From Parachlorella kessleri (Eukaryota; Chlorophyta; Trebouxiophyceae; Chlorellales; Chlorellaceae): DNA of 36,463 bases. Below are positions 20,678 through 32,244 of the stretch, piece after piece. Numbering within the stretch: the stretch's first letter is position 1; every line of letters begins with the position of its first letter. Below the pieces are notes generated by a model, which did not search any database, had not been told where the DNA came from, and saw only the letters and a list, made by a program, of their open reading frames with translations. A program made the position numbers and the translations under genes. The DNA lies in assembly GCA_001598975.1 (NCBI GenBank), contig BBXU01001671.1, positions 1 through 36,463 on the forward strand, read 5' to 3'.

Positions 20678-23600
20678 TCACTGCCCCTCAGCAACAGCTG
20701 CGTCTAGTCGGTAAGGCTCCCAGTAAGCCTTGTAGCAGTCAGCCCCTGGGGGGCACTTCCAGGGCTTGTAGACTCCGTTCCAGTGCAGTACGTAGGCAGA
20801 GCGCAGCGTGCAGGCGGGGAGCCTCCTCTTTTTGGGGTTGTACCTGCACATTCATGCTCCACACAACTTTGAAACCTGATGAGGCTTGCTTAGATACACT
20901 AGGATCCAAAGTATAATATTAGCATGGGTGGCAGGTATAATATGCTAGTACAGCCCAGCTCTCACTCCCTGTTCGCACTACCTGCCACCCATGCTTATAG
21001 CATGGCTGCAGCACCGACATTGATGCAGAGACTCAGGTTGTCTTTGCCCGGTTGCGACTAGTTAGTTATAGTTAGTAAGTTAATGCTAACGCTCCTGGTG
21101 CTAGATCAATGCACAGGTTGGACAAGCCTCAAAGTAGCAAGGCGGGGGTGCATGGTGGGGGGGGAGGCAAGGGGCTGCTTGCGCACCCGAGGCTGTCCTG
21201 GTTCCACCGTGGGTCCACAGTTGCTGAGTGGTTGGCAATGGCCAGCACGAAAGAGGGTTGCTGCACGCCCTGCGGCAGCAAATGACCCAAGGCACAAGAT
21301 TGCCACAGCGTGCTGCCTACGCCCGGCACTGGTGGGGGCTGCAACTCTTGGGAGGGAGCTGGACATGTAGTGAGGGCATGCACTACTGCATCACGCGTGA
21401 CGATAATTGGTCACCTGCCCAACCTCTCCAAAAGCAGCGATCAGACCAGGCCAGCACCACAAAGCAAACCTTCTCAGAACACAAAGAGGAGCAAGTGGGG
21501 TGGCATAGGTGGTGGGCTTGTCCTTGAAAACCACCTCCCACCTCCTACCTGCAGCCATAACCTGTCCTGAGCGTGCTGCTGTATGAGCTCCCCTATCCGC
21601 CTCTGGATCCCAAGCTGCAAGTCAGGAAGACCAAGGATCACTGATGCGAGTAACTGTAAAATAACTGGGTGGGTGTCCAACTGCACGCTGTGCGCCGCAT
21701 GACAGGTGCGCTGTGCTGTGATGCGTTGTCAAAACCTGGCCAGAGCGAGTTCAGCCCCCGCTTCCCCTCAATGGCACCAAGTCCATCCTGCCATAAGATA
21801 CAGCTAAAGCAGAGCCATCCTTCACAGGAGCATCTGTGCCAGCACAACACATCTTTGTGAACCAGGGGTGCAGCGAGTTTGACTCGATCCGAGTCCAGCG
21901 GTGCATTTGGTTACGAATGCCTTTCCAGCTGTTGACACCCCCTCACAACTCATTGCCCTGCCCACTACAGCATACCCTGCCGACAACCCAGGACCAGAAC
22001 GACAAGAGCTGACCGACCTGGGTCCATTCTCACGCGGCGCCCTCCCTAACCGCAAAATCACTGCTCACCTCCTTATAGCGCTCCAAGTCGACCACATAGA
22101 CCCCCGCATTGATGTAGCACTGCTCTGGGCCCATGGTGGCCTTGACCAGGGGTTTACTAAAGTCGTACAGCTGCCGCATGTGGATCTTGCAGGACCGCGC
22201 TACCCCTGCTACGTGGCCGGTGCCCAGGGGCGTCTCCCAGAGGGAGACAAGGTCGCCCTGCACCTTAGTAGTAGACACATGGTGATTTGACCATTCAAAG
22301 GTGTACCAATGAAATGCATTCTGCAAGCTGTTGCTGCCATCCTAGTGCAAATCGCTGTGCCTACTCTGTGCAGGGATTGCACTGCGCGCACATGAGCCCA
22401 GACCCAGGGTTGCAAAATGTGTGCTTCTCTTCTAATGCAAAAAAAGCTGATGTACACTCCTGGGCACCCCCCTGGGACCTCAACAACCATGTGTGCTGAC
22501 CATAAATGACATGACTTCGAGCGTCTTGCGTAATTGAGCTGCCCTTGCGAGAGTGGGGCACCTGTACAATAGTGTCCGCGTCCAGGTAAACAAGCTTGGC
22601 AACCCCCAGTGGCAGCAGGTAGCTGTCGGCGTAGTTGCGTGCAAAGTTGATGGGCGCAAGGAGCGACTGCCGGTCACTGCGTGCAGGCACGCACAACAGT
22701 TGGTGTCTTGCACAGCGCCACGTGGCAAGAGGATATCAGGGGGAGTGCATTGAGGGCGGCCAGTTCTTGTGCAGGCTTGCCATGATTCGAAGAAGCCATG
22801 CACATGCAAATCAAGCCAGACGAATACTGCGGGCATGAGGTGGCTGTGGCAGCAGCTGCCACACTAGTATGTGGGCAGGGTGCACACCACCAAGTGAACT
22901 CACTTCTTGTGGCCTCCCATGGCTACCTCACTGGGCATCTCATACTTGGCAGCATTGAACTTGATGATGTGGAACTGGGGGCTCCCACAGTTGCACGAGT
23001 CTGCAACCTGCACCGCGCCCTGCAGCAGCAGTAATCCTCCTTGGGAACCCCAGCTTGGCTAAGCTTTCACCAGAACTTGCAGCCAATGAGTGTGCTTCCA
23101 TGTTGTTCGGCGAAGGCCAGTCCACACGGAGCACCTGAAGCATACAGCCAAGGGCAGCATCACAATCCCCAGAATTTATACTTCAATTCATGTGGTCTGA
23201 GAGCCGGCAGGGCCTACAACAACCCGGCAAAGAAAGTGATGCTCGGACCCTGTCACCTCTGTTAATCCGGGAGCACTGTCCAGGCACTGCGGGACTGTCA
23301 CCGCAGCAGGAACGTAAGGCCGGACGCTGGAGGCTGGACAGATGAAGGCCGGTGCTCGCCTGCAGCACACAGTTTGTCGCCTGAAGAAGAGCGTTACCCT
23401 TGCGGTTGCAAATCAGTGCCAGGAACACCTCAGACGATATGAGCGGACACCTGGGAGGTACAAGCTAGGTTGATTCCAGGGGACGCCACCAGGCCTGCCA
23501 TTTCCAGGCCAAAGAGCATGCTCAACCTGGTTAAAATATTTCCATCTGACCCGTTTCGAGTCTGAGAGTGATGGGGTGCACCAGGTGGAGTACTGGCTAT

Positions 23601-24433
23601 ATCAGCGCAGCAAGGTGGGAATTTCGCACCTCTGAAGCCCCTGAAGTAGCCTCAAGCACAGCTCCCTGGCATCAGCCCAGTCGGGGATGGTCAGGTGAAA
23701 GCGCAGCCGCCTCGGATCCCCCGAGTTGGCTAGCGCAGAGTGGAGAGATGCGAGCATTGCAGTGTATTCATCAGGGTCTGCTGTGTACAGGACATGGATG
23801 TCCGGGGCTGGGCTGCTGCAGTAAACGCCTGAAGCCCTGCAGATAGCAACAGCTATGGCAGGATGGGTAGGTCATTCGCCACCTGTTGAACACAACCCTC
23901 CTGACACTAGTGAAGCAGGGACACACTGTCAGGGGAAAGACAAGGTCTGGAGAAAGCCACGCTTCTGACCAAGACAGTCTGGCACTCACGCGTTGCCTGC
24001 CAAGCTGGTGGCGCTGGTGTTGGGCTCTTCTCTCAGCAGTGTCCCCTTCCTGGACTGACGAGGACTCCTACCACGCCTAAGGAGGGCGAGCTGCAGAGAG
24101 TAGGAACACATCTGTGAAGTCAACTTTCCGAGTCACCAAGAAGCGCTGTTGCTGGCCGGCGTGCAGCTTGGGTGGTTGCATTCCCTGTCTGGTGGATGCG
24201 GGAAAGCTTTTCAGTGGAGGCCAGTTTACCTCAGTGGGGCAGGCTGTCTGTGAAACGGCAGTGTAAAAAGTCTCAAGGAAGAGCCGTCTCCTTGGCGGTG
24301 CTCCACTGGACCCTCCCTGCTGCCGGGTCCTGCCAAAGAGGCGCCAGGCGGTGCCGTGCTGTGCCAGCAAGGGGATCAGCAGCAGCAGAGCCAAGCTGCT
24401 TCGGATACCCGGACGGAAACCCCTTCTCTGCAT
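20678..24433 (-). CDS. Family GT8 glycosyltransferase (glycogenin/galactinol synthase/GATL superfamily), type II membrane anchor
   Basis: GT8 enzymes transfer sugars from UDP-sugars with retention; this one should sit in the secretory pathway. Confident exons, transcript order: 24230-24433 (ATG at 24433), about 23630-23836, 22904-23007, 22562-22676, 22069-22257, 21549-21614, 21187-21269, 20678-20843 (stop TGA). Exon 1 codes a signal anchor (MQRRGFRPGIRSS then LALLLLIPLLAQ). Catalytic domain: IHVLYTADPDEYTAMLASLH; RLRFHLTIPDWADA; QFHIIKFNAAKYE; INFARNYADSYLLPLGVAKL followed by VYLDADTIVQ (DXD = DAD); GDLVSLWETPLG; GPEQCYINAGVYVVDLERY; VDPRWNQDSLG; and the C-terminal VLHWNGVYKPW (the family HxxGxxKPW). 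Two joins are unresolved. Exons 1 and 2 differ in phase, and 23630 to 23007 needs an extra exon; a frame-compatible candidate sits near 23380-23455 (CPLISSE..., possibly with a GC donor). Exact substrate cannot be told. Confidence 0.9.
20921..20995. repeat. Dispersed repeat R2 copy C forming a hairpin with 17-bp perfect inverted arms
   Basis: The arms AGCATGGGTGGCAGGTA (20921-20937) and TACCTGCCACCCATGCT (20979-20995) are exact reverse complements with a 41-nt spacer. The spacer plus right arm is the R2 core found at 14350 and 35811; the left arm is seen only here. It lies in GT8 intron 20844-21186. Confidence 0.85.
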
Positions 24434-24812
24434 GTTCACGAGCTCTTGATCAGTTGAACTCGCGGCTATCACTGCGCTTGGACAACAACCATCCGACAGG
24501 CGCTAGCCTGGAGTAAACAAGTCTACCAAGTACATCATTGCACGACTGGCACTGTAGCAGAGAGGCTGGGTGTATGTGGCTGTGCACAGCTAGCTGCAGC
24601 TGTGTCCAAGGCTCCACAGTTTCGTCTTGGTCCCGCCATGCTGCCCACACGCAATCCATTCGCACAATAAATCCAATCCTGTACCAATTCCTGGTTTGCA
24701 ATGATCTGTTGAGATGTATGCAGGGGCGAGCATGCACCGGTCGTGCAGTTGACACTGGCAAGGGAGGCCTTCCAAGAGCTGCAAGACTAGCTTGGAGAGA
24801 AAGCCTACCGCT
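24434..24812. promoter_or_regulatory. Probable bidirectional promoter between GT8 (-) and SUA-like (+) genes
   Basis: Only 379 bases separate the two proposed start codons, which face away from each other, so both promoters and 5' UTRs must share this stretch. No individual factor site is claimed. The overlapping minus-strand ORF 24450-24917 has no family content. Confidence 0.5.
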
Positions 24813-27800
24813 ATGTCGGGAGACACTGGTGGGTGTGGCGCTTGTTCGGCTGGAGGAGAGGCACGGGGGACGGGGGCTGGCCAAGCAGTGCAGAGTGCCT
24901 TGTGAACCAAGGCTCACTGACGGCCGCTGTTACGCCCTGCTTTAGCAGACAGGAGAAGCCGACGGAGGAGTTCTCGCTCGAGGTCCAGGTGCGAGGGAGT
25001 GAGCTGGCAAACATGACACCAGGGGGGCCTGCCTGTAGCACTTCACAGTGAGGGTTGTGTCGCTTCCTTCCCTGCCAGCCTCCCCACAACACGCCTGAGC
25101 GGTGCTATGCCACCCAACCGGTGTGGATGCGCGTGATAGAGGCTGAATTGGTCGCTGAGCGAGCAGCACAGGGAGATAACGGCAGGGCAGAGTGCTTGAC
25201 CTGACAGCCCGTGAGGTAACAGCAGGCCAGAGTCCCTGGGTGAGGTTCGCGGCACGCCAACACGCTTAACACTTAATAACACTTAATAACAATAACAAGG
25301 GAGGGTTGATCTTCGGCAGTGCAGCCTCCCTTTCCCACCTCTGATAACCAACAACTTGCGGCTAGCCTGAGGGCGGAGTGTGCCTTGCAGGGACAAGGGC
25401 CGAAGTCGCCATGGGAGCCCTCTCCGCTACCCTGATGACCGCTACAGACCCCGCAGCCGCACCCGCAGCCGCAGCAGGGAGAGGGGCAGGGACAGGAGCA
25501 GAGACAGGGAAAGGGACAGGGGCAAGGATGGGACAAGGGACAGGAGAGATGCCTTTTCCCGTCACCATCTTGAAAGGGATCGGAGCCGGGAGAGGCGGGG
25601 GGAGCGCAGCCGCAGGAGCCGCAGCAGGACCCGCAGCCGCAGCAGAGATCGAAGGCAGCAGGATGTGCAGGGTGAGGGTGGCAGATGCAAGCATGCGCCC
25701 CCCCTTTGGGTTGGCCTGGACGGGGGGAGCAAGGCTGTGTAGTGCCACGTGGCCTTCTGGCTTGCTCGCTTATCTGACCTTACAAGGATGTTCCAGGGCG
25801 GTAAACACGTTATGGGGGGGCTGCAGTGGCAGGACTTGCTTAAACGCTCCCAGCAATCCTCCCAGCCTGCAACGAGGCCATGCGTTCAGGCAGCATATGA
25901 GATGGGCATAGATAATCGATGGCAGCAAGCGTGTTCTCTCAACCTCCTTCCTGCTGCAGGCCGCTACAGGGAAAGTTTCGCCAGCGGCGGGCGGGTGTTT
26001 GAGGACAATGGGGGCTTGCCAGCGCTGGGAGAGGCGGGGCCCCAGCGGCCCTTGGAACCTGCCTCGTCAGGTGCAGGCTGGCAGTGTCAAGCTGGTGGAT
26101 ACTTCTGCTTGCGGGTTTGCCGGGGATCTTGAGTGACTAATTTGAGACCTCGTGGGTGCATCTTCTCAACTTGCTGGTGCCCTCTCTGCCGGCCTTTAGT
26201 GCAGCGGCATTCGGATTGTAGCTTAAGTGGCCCTGCGCCAACATCGACGCCTGTCAGCCTTCAGCTGCCCACTGGAGGTGCTGCCTGCGTGTGTGCGCGA
26301 GTGGTTGCAGGCCGGCTGAGCCAGTATGCGGCTGCCCTGTCGACTGGGCTGGATGCGTCTCTGGATCAGCAACCGTACGAGCATGCGCGGCGCCCACCCC
26401 TGTCAAACATCCTGTGCATGCGGGTGAGACAATGCCCGCTGCATCCCCCAGTATGTCCCTGGGGTCGTGTGTTACGCTTGCGTTGTTGCTTGTGCTGGCA
26501 GCAGGGGCCGAGGGGCGGTTGAAGACTGTGTGTTGTACCATGCATTTCGAGGCTCGGTGTCTTACGGGCTAGCTAACGAGCTAGCCAGAGGTCGGTTGTG
26601 GGTGGTGCGTTTGGTGCTGCTGGGGCAAACCACTGGAATCGCATCATTCCTGGATTCTGGGCACGGTCGTTATAGCGGAGGAGTAGGTTGATGCACAGCG
26701 CTGCCCACTTTCCCTTCAGCATTTGCTCACGGTAGGCCTAGGTTGCCCGTGTTGACCTCACTCCACGTACTGATTGCCTGCCGGGCCAAGTGAAGGACCA
26801 CTTGCCGGACCACCTGCCGGGCCTTGCCTCCCGCAGGGGCTGCCTGACGATGCCGAAGAGGCTGACCTATACAAGCTCTTCGAACCTGTCCCCGGGGTCA
26901 CGGCTGTGCGGGTGGTGCGCGACAGGCACATGCAGAAGTGCCGGGGTTTTGCCTACCTGGTGAGAGGGTGCTGCTCGCCGTCCCAGGCAGGGTTCTGTGT
27001 GGGTTCGCTCCGCGTTCCAGCCTCTCCCTGATATGGCTGGATGGTGTCGAGAAAGGCGCACAGGCGGGTTGCGATGCCGGGGGAAGAGCCTTGAACCACT
27101 TCACTGTGCACCCCCCGAGCAGTGGTCCAGTCTTCCTGTTGGCTGCCCGAAGCAGAAGCACTTCCCTGTTCCTTCTTCTCAGCTCTGCTCAGTGATGCAG
27201 CTGACACCCGGGAAGCTGCTGTCTAAACCTCCTGCTGCGGTAGGGCCAGCCGCGTTGCAATCACAGAGTACATGCCATCGCAGAAGCACTCTGTGCTTGC
27301 AATGCCGCTGGCTCTACCGGCTGGCATGTTGCTTGCTGGGCCCAGCCTGGCACATGCGTCACTTAGACTTGGCATGCCCTGTGCCCCGTCCCGCCCTTGC
27401 TCCCAACCGGTGGCAAGCCCTCCCCAAGCAAACATGATTTTCGCCTATTCATAACATATTAGTTGTTTATTACATTTGGACTACCTTTTACCATATATTT
27501 GACTATGACAATGCAGGAATTCAGCAGCCCCGAGGCAGCGGGCGCCCTCATGGACTCAGACTGGCGTGAGCAGACCTACTTTGGAGAGCACCGCCTGCGC
27601 TTCTCGTACGACGTCGCGGGACGGCCGCCCGAGGGCGCAGGCGCTGGCGGCGCCCTAGCGCCGGGGGAGCGTCCGTCGGACTGGGTTTGCGAGTTCTGCC
27701 AGGCAGCCAACTTTGGCAGGTGCGTAGAGGCAGTGTATGTGGGGGTTTGTGTGGCATGGCGTTGGTGGTGATCTGCTGCAGCTGTCGCTTTCTGTACTGC

Positions 27801-30800
27801 TTCCAGTTGCTGTCCAGGGGCTCCAAGCCGCAGGACAGACGCCATTTATGAACAGGTGGTCTTGCAGCAGTCGGATGTGCCGGCAGCGCACACGAGTTTG
27901 GCGCCCCGCTCCACAACTCTGTCTTGCCCTCGGAAGGTGGCGCAGGGTTGCCAGCCGGCTTGCTGTTCCACTCCATCCCAAGCGTGCCTTGTTGCGCTCT
28001 GCAGGCGCTTTGAATGCTATCAGTGCAGCAGCGCGCGGACAGCAGGGGCCCAGCGCGTGAGCATTGAACCCGACGCCCCCTCCTACATACTGAGGGTCGG
28101 TGGGCTAGAGCCACAGACAACCCAGGAGGCCCTGCATTACCTCATAGCGCCGATCGCACCAGGTGAGCTTGAGGTTGTGACGTGCGCGTTGCTGCCTGCT
28201 GCACCCTGCTGCCCGCGTATTCTCTTTTGCACAAGGCGCCGCGCATGTCTAGTCAGCGCGGCCGTTGCTGCAGGGCATCTTGTTTCTGCTTTGTTGTTGT
28301 CGCCATGTAGTTTCCGGGCGAGTGGGGGGGGGGAGGGCTTGGCACACCTTCCTGCACACGACCGGCCTTCAGCGCTGCTGCACGGAAAGGAATGCTAGGT
28401 TCGGGAGTTCACCTTCAGTACAGGATTCCGAGTTCCCGCCGCTGGTGTGCTGCACTGGGACCCCCATTCACCTGGTGCCAAAAGGAGGTCTGCGTACGGA
28501 GCACGCTCTTTCCATTTCCGGAGCAGCTGGTCACCTGCCGCCCGCCCGGCTGGCTGTTTGTGTCCCGCCTTGTGCAGTGAAGGAGATCCGCCTGGTGCAG
28601 GACAAGTTCACGGGCCAGCCCCGCGGCTTTGCCTTTGTGCACTTCTTCACCGTGCCCGACGCAGCCAAGGCTCTGCAGGCTCTGCAGGTCGGTTGCTGGG
28701 GCTGCTGGCTGGTACTGGGCCCTTTGGCCTGCTCCGTGGCCCTTGTACACCCACATTGCCATGCTTGAGGCAGCCAGGGTCCTGCAGGCAAACTGAGCGT
28801 GGGTGGGCGGGTGGGTGGGTGGGTGGGCGCTAGCTGGGGTGTCGGGGCTGCTGTGCATAGGAGGCCTTGTTTGTCTTTGCACCGCACCTGACGCAGCTGA
28901 GCCTCTACAGCGATGTAGGTGGGTGTGTTGCTAGCTAGCTGGGCGCCGCCGGTTGGGCACCTATCCCTCGGGGGCTACATGTATACATCCTGCGCCTGTA
29001 GGCTAGCATTGACCTCAGCAAGGGGGTATTGCATTGTGCGATTTTACAGGCCCTCTGGAGTCTTTCCCAGCGCCCAACGCAGCCATGGTGTCTCCCGTGG
29101 CATCCATGTCCATCTCCCTGTTGTTTCTGCCCCACTGCAGAACTCTAGCATGGAGGGTCAGGAGAGCCTGCTGAAGCTGAGCTTTGCCAAGGACCGGTTT
29201 GGGCAGCTGGGCACTGCCGGCAGCAACCCCCTGTCAGACGCGGCTGCAGAGGACCCATGGGCAGGGGTAAGACAAAACCCCCGACGGGGGGCTTCCCTGT
29301 CACGGTAACCGCTGCTGCTGCTGCTGAGCTGAGGGGGTGGATTTTTGGATGTGACTTGAAGGCTCGTTTCCAACGCTATGGCTACCCCCCGGGTGTGCAA
29401 GCCTGGGAGCTGATCAGCAGTGGTATGCTGTTGAAGGCCTGGCCAAGTATCTTGTGGTCCTCTTGGCTTGTCATGGTGCTGTCTTTGGGGCGCCCTGTTG
29501 CTACATAGATCTGAAAGGCGTACGGGCCATTGAGACGCAGTCCGGCATGCTTGCTGCAAGCTGGTGAGAGGTGGCGTTGAAGGCCAGGTTTCCCCCTTAT
29601 GGTAAGCCGGAAGTGCTGTGAATCTCTGGAACTGCCTGGATGAGAAGCTAGCTCCTTGCAAGCAAGCACGCCCGGTGGCTGCAGGATTGCGACCCCTACG
29701 CTGGCTGGGAGCCCAAGTCATTTGATGACGATCAAGAGGCTGGCGGGGGGGCCGCTGCCGCCGGCGCTGCCATTGGCAGCGCAGCAGCTGGGTGGGAGCC
29801 AAAAGCCTTCCAGGGTGACCAGGGATTGCAGCCGATTGGGGAAAGTGCTGCGGGCGAGCAGCAGCAGCAGCAGCAGCAAGGGGCGGCGGTACCTGCCGAG
29901 CAGGGGCAGGCCGGGGCAGGGGGTAGCGGCGAGGAGCAGCAGCCCTGGCACTGGCAGGGTTACGAGGACTACGGAAGCTACGAGGCATACGCAGCATACG
30001 CGCAGCAGGCGGGGTACGACCCTTCCTACGCCGCCTACTATGCCAGCTACGCTGCTGCTGCTGCCGTGCCGGCAGGGGGCGAAGCTGGCACAGCGGCGGC
30101 GGGCGAAGCAGGCACAGCAGCAGCAGCAGGCACAGAAGCAGCACCGGGTGCTGTTGGTCAGCAGGGCCACGGCGGGCTGCCACCTGGGGATGCAGCTTAT
30201 CTGGAGGCGGCTGCAGCCATTGCAGCGGTTCGGGCAGAGCTGGCAGCGCAAGCCGGTGGGGCTGTACCCCAGGGCGTAGCTGGCGGCAAGGAGCCGCTCC
30301 CCACCCTCGTCTCCCCACCTTCAGGGGATGCAGTAGCAGCAGCAGCAGCAAATGGCGCAGCCGGGGGCCCGGAATATGCTGCCCACCCGCCGAACGAGAA
30401 TGGCTCAGCGGCGGAAGGCGTCGCAGCGGAGCCCAGCAGCGCCGCAGCGGCGACCGACCCGGCTGAGCCGGGGGAGTTGCCGCCCGACTTCAGTGCGGCA
30501 TGCTATGCCCCAGACCCGCCGGGGTACGACCCCTACACGGGAGGGTTTGTGGGGGCGCCCTCGGAAGACCAGGCAGGCTTCCAGTATGACCCGGCGACAG
30601 GGTACATGAAGGACCCCGTCTCGGGCTACCTCTACGACGCCAACACAGGTAATCATGTGATTGTGTGGTCATATGATAGCCACGCACCGGGGCTGCTGGC
30701 ACACAGCGTGGCTAGGTTAGCTGTTCAAATACCCGCTGTGTGCGATGTTTGCCTTGGCAGAGGCCCTGGCACTGTGCCTCTGCTAGTTTGTTAGTTCTCT

Positions 30801-32244
30801 CTTTGGCCTTTGGGTGCTATTGAGTGTTGACCCTCGGATGCCTGGGGCTCTTGGCGTGCCAGAGAGTCTGCAGGCAAGACCTGGGGCCTGTCCTTTTTTA
30901 CGATGTGCAGGCCTGTACTTCCACCCCATGGGTCAGCAGTGGGGCACGTACGACCACGCCACCCAGCAGTTCACCCCATATGAGGATCCGTCTGTAGCAG
31001 CGACTGGCAGCCAGGTGAGCCAAGCGTGCCACCGGTGCCGGTATACACCATGTTTGCACCATCTGGCGTTTGCGTACCAAGCAGAGACATCAGTGGTCAT
31101 GCCTGGTGTCTCAACTAAGGTTCATCTCACAAAGTCCGCCGGCAGGCGTGCTGGCCCCTGTTTTATCAGCATGCCACGCCAATTGCAGACTATGTTTGTA
31201 TGCCTTGCTTCTGCGTCCTCATTTCTCCAGCACACCCCCCTGGAAGCCTCCAATCCCTGCCTTGGCCACCCTGGTGCAGGCCATGCACACAGCAGCCCTG
31301 CCTGGGTTGAGCACTGCCGCTGAGAGCGCCCTGGCCATGACTAACGCCGCGCTCTACATGACCAAGGTGGCGCCACCACCTCAGCATGCCCAGCGGGCCC
31401 GGCAGCATGCGCAACAGCAGCAGCAGCAGCAGCGACCAAAGGCAGCGGCGGCGCAGGCGGCTCAAGTGAAGCGGAAGGGCGCGGTGATCGGCGCTGCACC
31501 CAAGCTGGATCCCCAGGTGCGACACCGGGCCGGCCTCCACTCCGGCTGGCTGGCATGTTTTGACAGTACATGACAGTGCAGCGGCAGCTCGGAACAGCTC
31601 AAGTAGTCGTTGCTGGTACTGTAGCGCAGGAAACCAGCGATATCGCCAGCCTTTAGAGGCCAGCCTTTAGAGGCTCTGTTGCCTTGTAGGGCTTGCAGGA
31701 GGAGGTGGTGTGTTGGTTATACCGCCTTGCTGACGAAAGCAGGCGCTCGTAAGCGCTGTGCAGGGACGCTGCAGTGTGCACTGCAAAGATTGCTAGGGGC
31801 GAGGTGGGGATCGGGCGAACATAGCTGGCCCTTTGATCGGCTTGCTCTCACCGTGCCCTTTCTATCCAAGCTTGGCTGCAAACAGGTGGCTCGTCTGTTG
31901 TGCAGGGCCTTCTGGAGGCTGCACGAGCAGCCGAGGAGAAGGCGCAGCTGCTGGCGAAACTCAAGGAGCAACAGCGGCAGCGGCAAGCGGCGGCGCAGGC
32001 AAAGCAGAAGGGCAAGGCAGCAGTGGCGGCGGCACCAGCATTATCATTAGGACAGAAGCAGCCGCAGGTGCAGCATCGGCAGCAGGGGCAGCAGCAGCAG
32101 CAGCAAAGACAGCAGCAGCAGCAGCAGCAGGTAGTGACACAGCAGGGGCAGCATGCTGGTGCATTGCCGGCGCCGGCGCCAGTTGCGGCAGCTGGCGGCG
32201 TGCAGGGTGTGATACACCGGGGCAAGTGGGCCCGGAAAGGGTGA
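24813..32244 (+). CDS. SUA/RBM5/RBM10-type splicing regulator (RS-RRM-ZnF-RRM-OCRE)
   Basis: Nuclear RNA-binding protein of the RBM5/RBM10/SUPPRESSOR OF ABI3-5 group, which controls exon choice. Exons: 24813-24828, 24949-24988, 25391-25671, 25960-26070, 26311-26423, 26837-26959, 27517-27719, 28005-28162, 28578-28687, 29141-29266, 29685-30648, 30911-31014, 31280-31516, 31906-32244. All phases agree (2925 nt, 974 aa). The start is a 16-nt exon (ATG at 24813) whose splice gives MSGDTDRRSRRRSSRSRSR. Domains: RS/RD-rich 1-112; RRM1 ~181-258 (RNP2 NILCMRGLP, RNP1 CRGFAYLEF); RanBP2 zinc finger with C286, C289, C300, C303 (DWVCEFCQAANFGRRFECYQ); RRM2 ~322-390 (RNP2 YILRVGGL, RNP1 RGFAFVHF); Ala/Gly/Gln/Tyr-rich linker 428-720; OCRE ~725-775 (GFQYDPATGYMKDPVSGYLY, then GLYFHPMGQQWGTYD); KRKGAVIGAAPKLDP; a Glu/Lys/Gln coiled-coil-like tail with poly-Q; end GVIHRGKWARKG. 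The usual C-terminal G-patch is not visible. Confidence 0.93.
25261..25299 (+). repeat. Short AT-rich direct repeats in an SUA-like intron
   Basis: The unit AACACTTAAT occurs twice back to back, followed by AACAATAACAA, an AT-rich island in a GC-rich intron (24989-25390). Confidence 0.7.
28802..28829 (+). repeat. (GGGT)n tract in an SUA-like intron
   Basis: Repeated GGGTGGGC/GGGT units in intron 28688-29140, the same sequence type as the run at 4341-4369. Confidence 0.7.

Noticed and set aside
23183..23428. Full-length reading of the minus-strand ORF (VFLALICNRKGNALLQ...) as a GT8 domain start
   Set aside because: The real GT8 domain start (IHVLYTADPDEY) is upstream at 23630-23836. Only a short part of this ORF may be an exon.
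24450..24917. Minus-strand ORF of 155 codons upstream of the GT8 start
   Set aside because: Overlaps the first exon of the SUA-like gene and the shared promoter; no motif, no splice link to GT8 exon 1, and low-complexity composition.
25378..25911. Plus-strand ORF of 177 codons rich in Gly/Ala/Arg
   Set aside because: Wrong frame over the RS-domain exon; the RS frame matches the neighbouring exons and the family.
29158..30351. Minus-strand ORF of 397 codons, the longest in the window
   Set aside because: It is the exact antisense of the SUA-like large exon (29685-30648) and its neighbours. Its Arg/Pro/Leu/Gln-rich composition is what GC-rich Ala/Gly/Gln codons give on the opposite strand.
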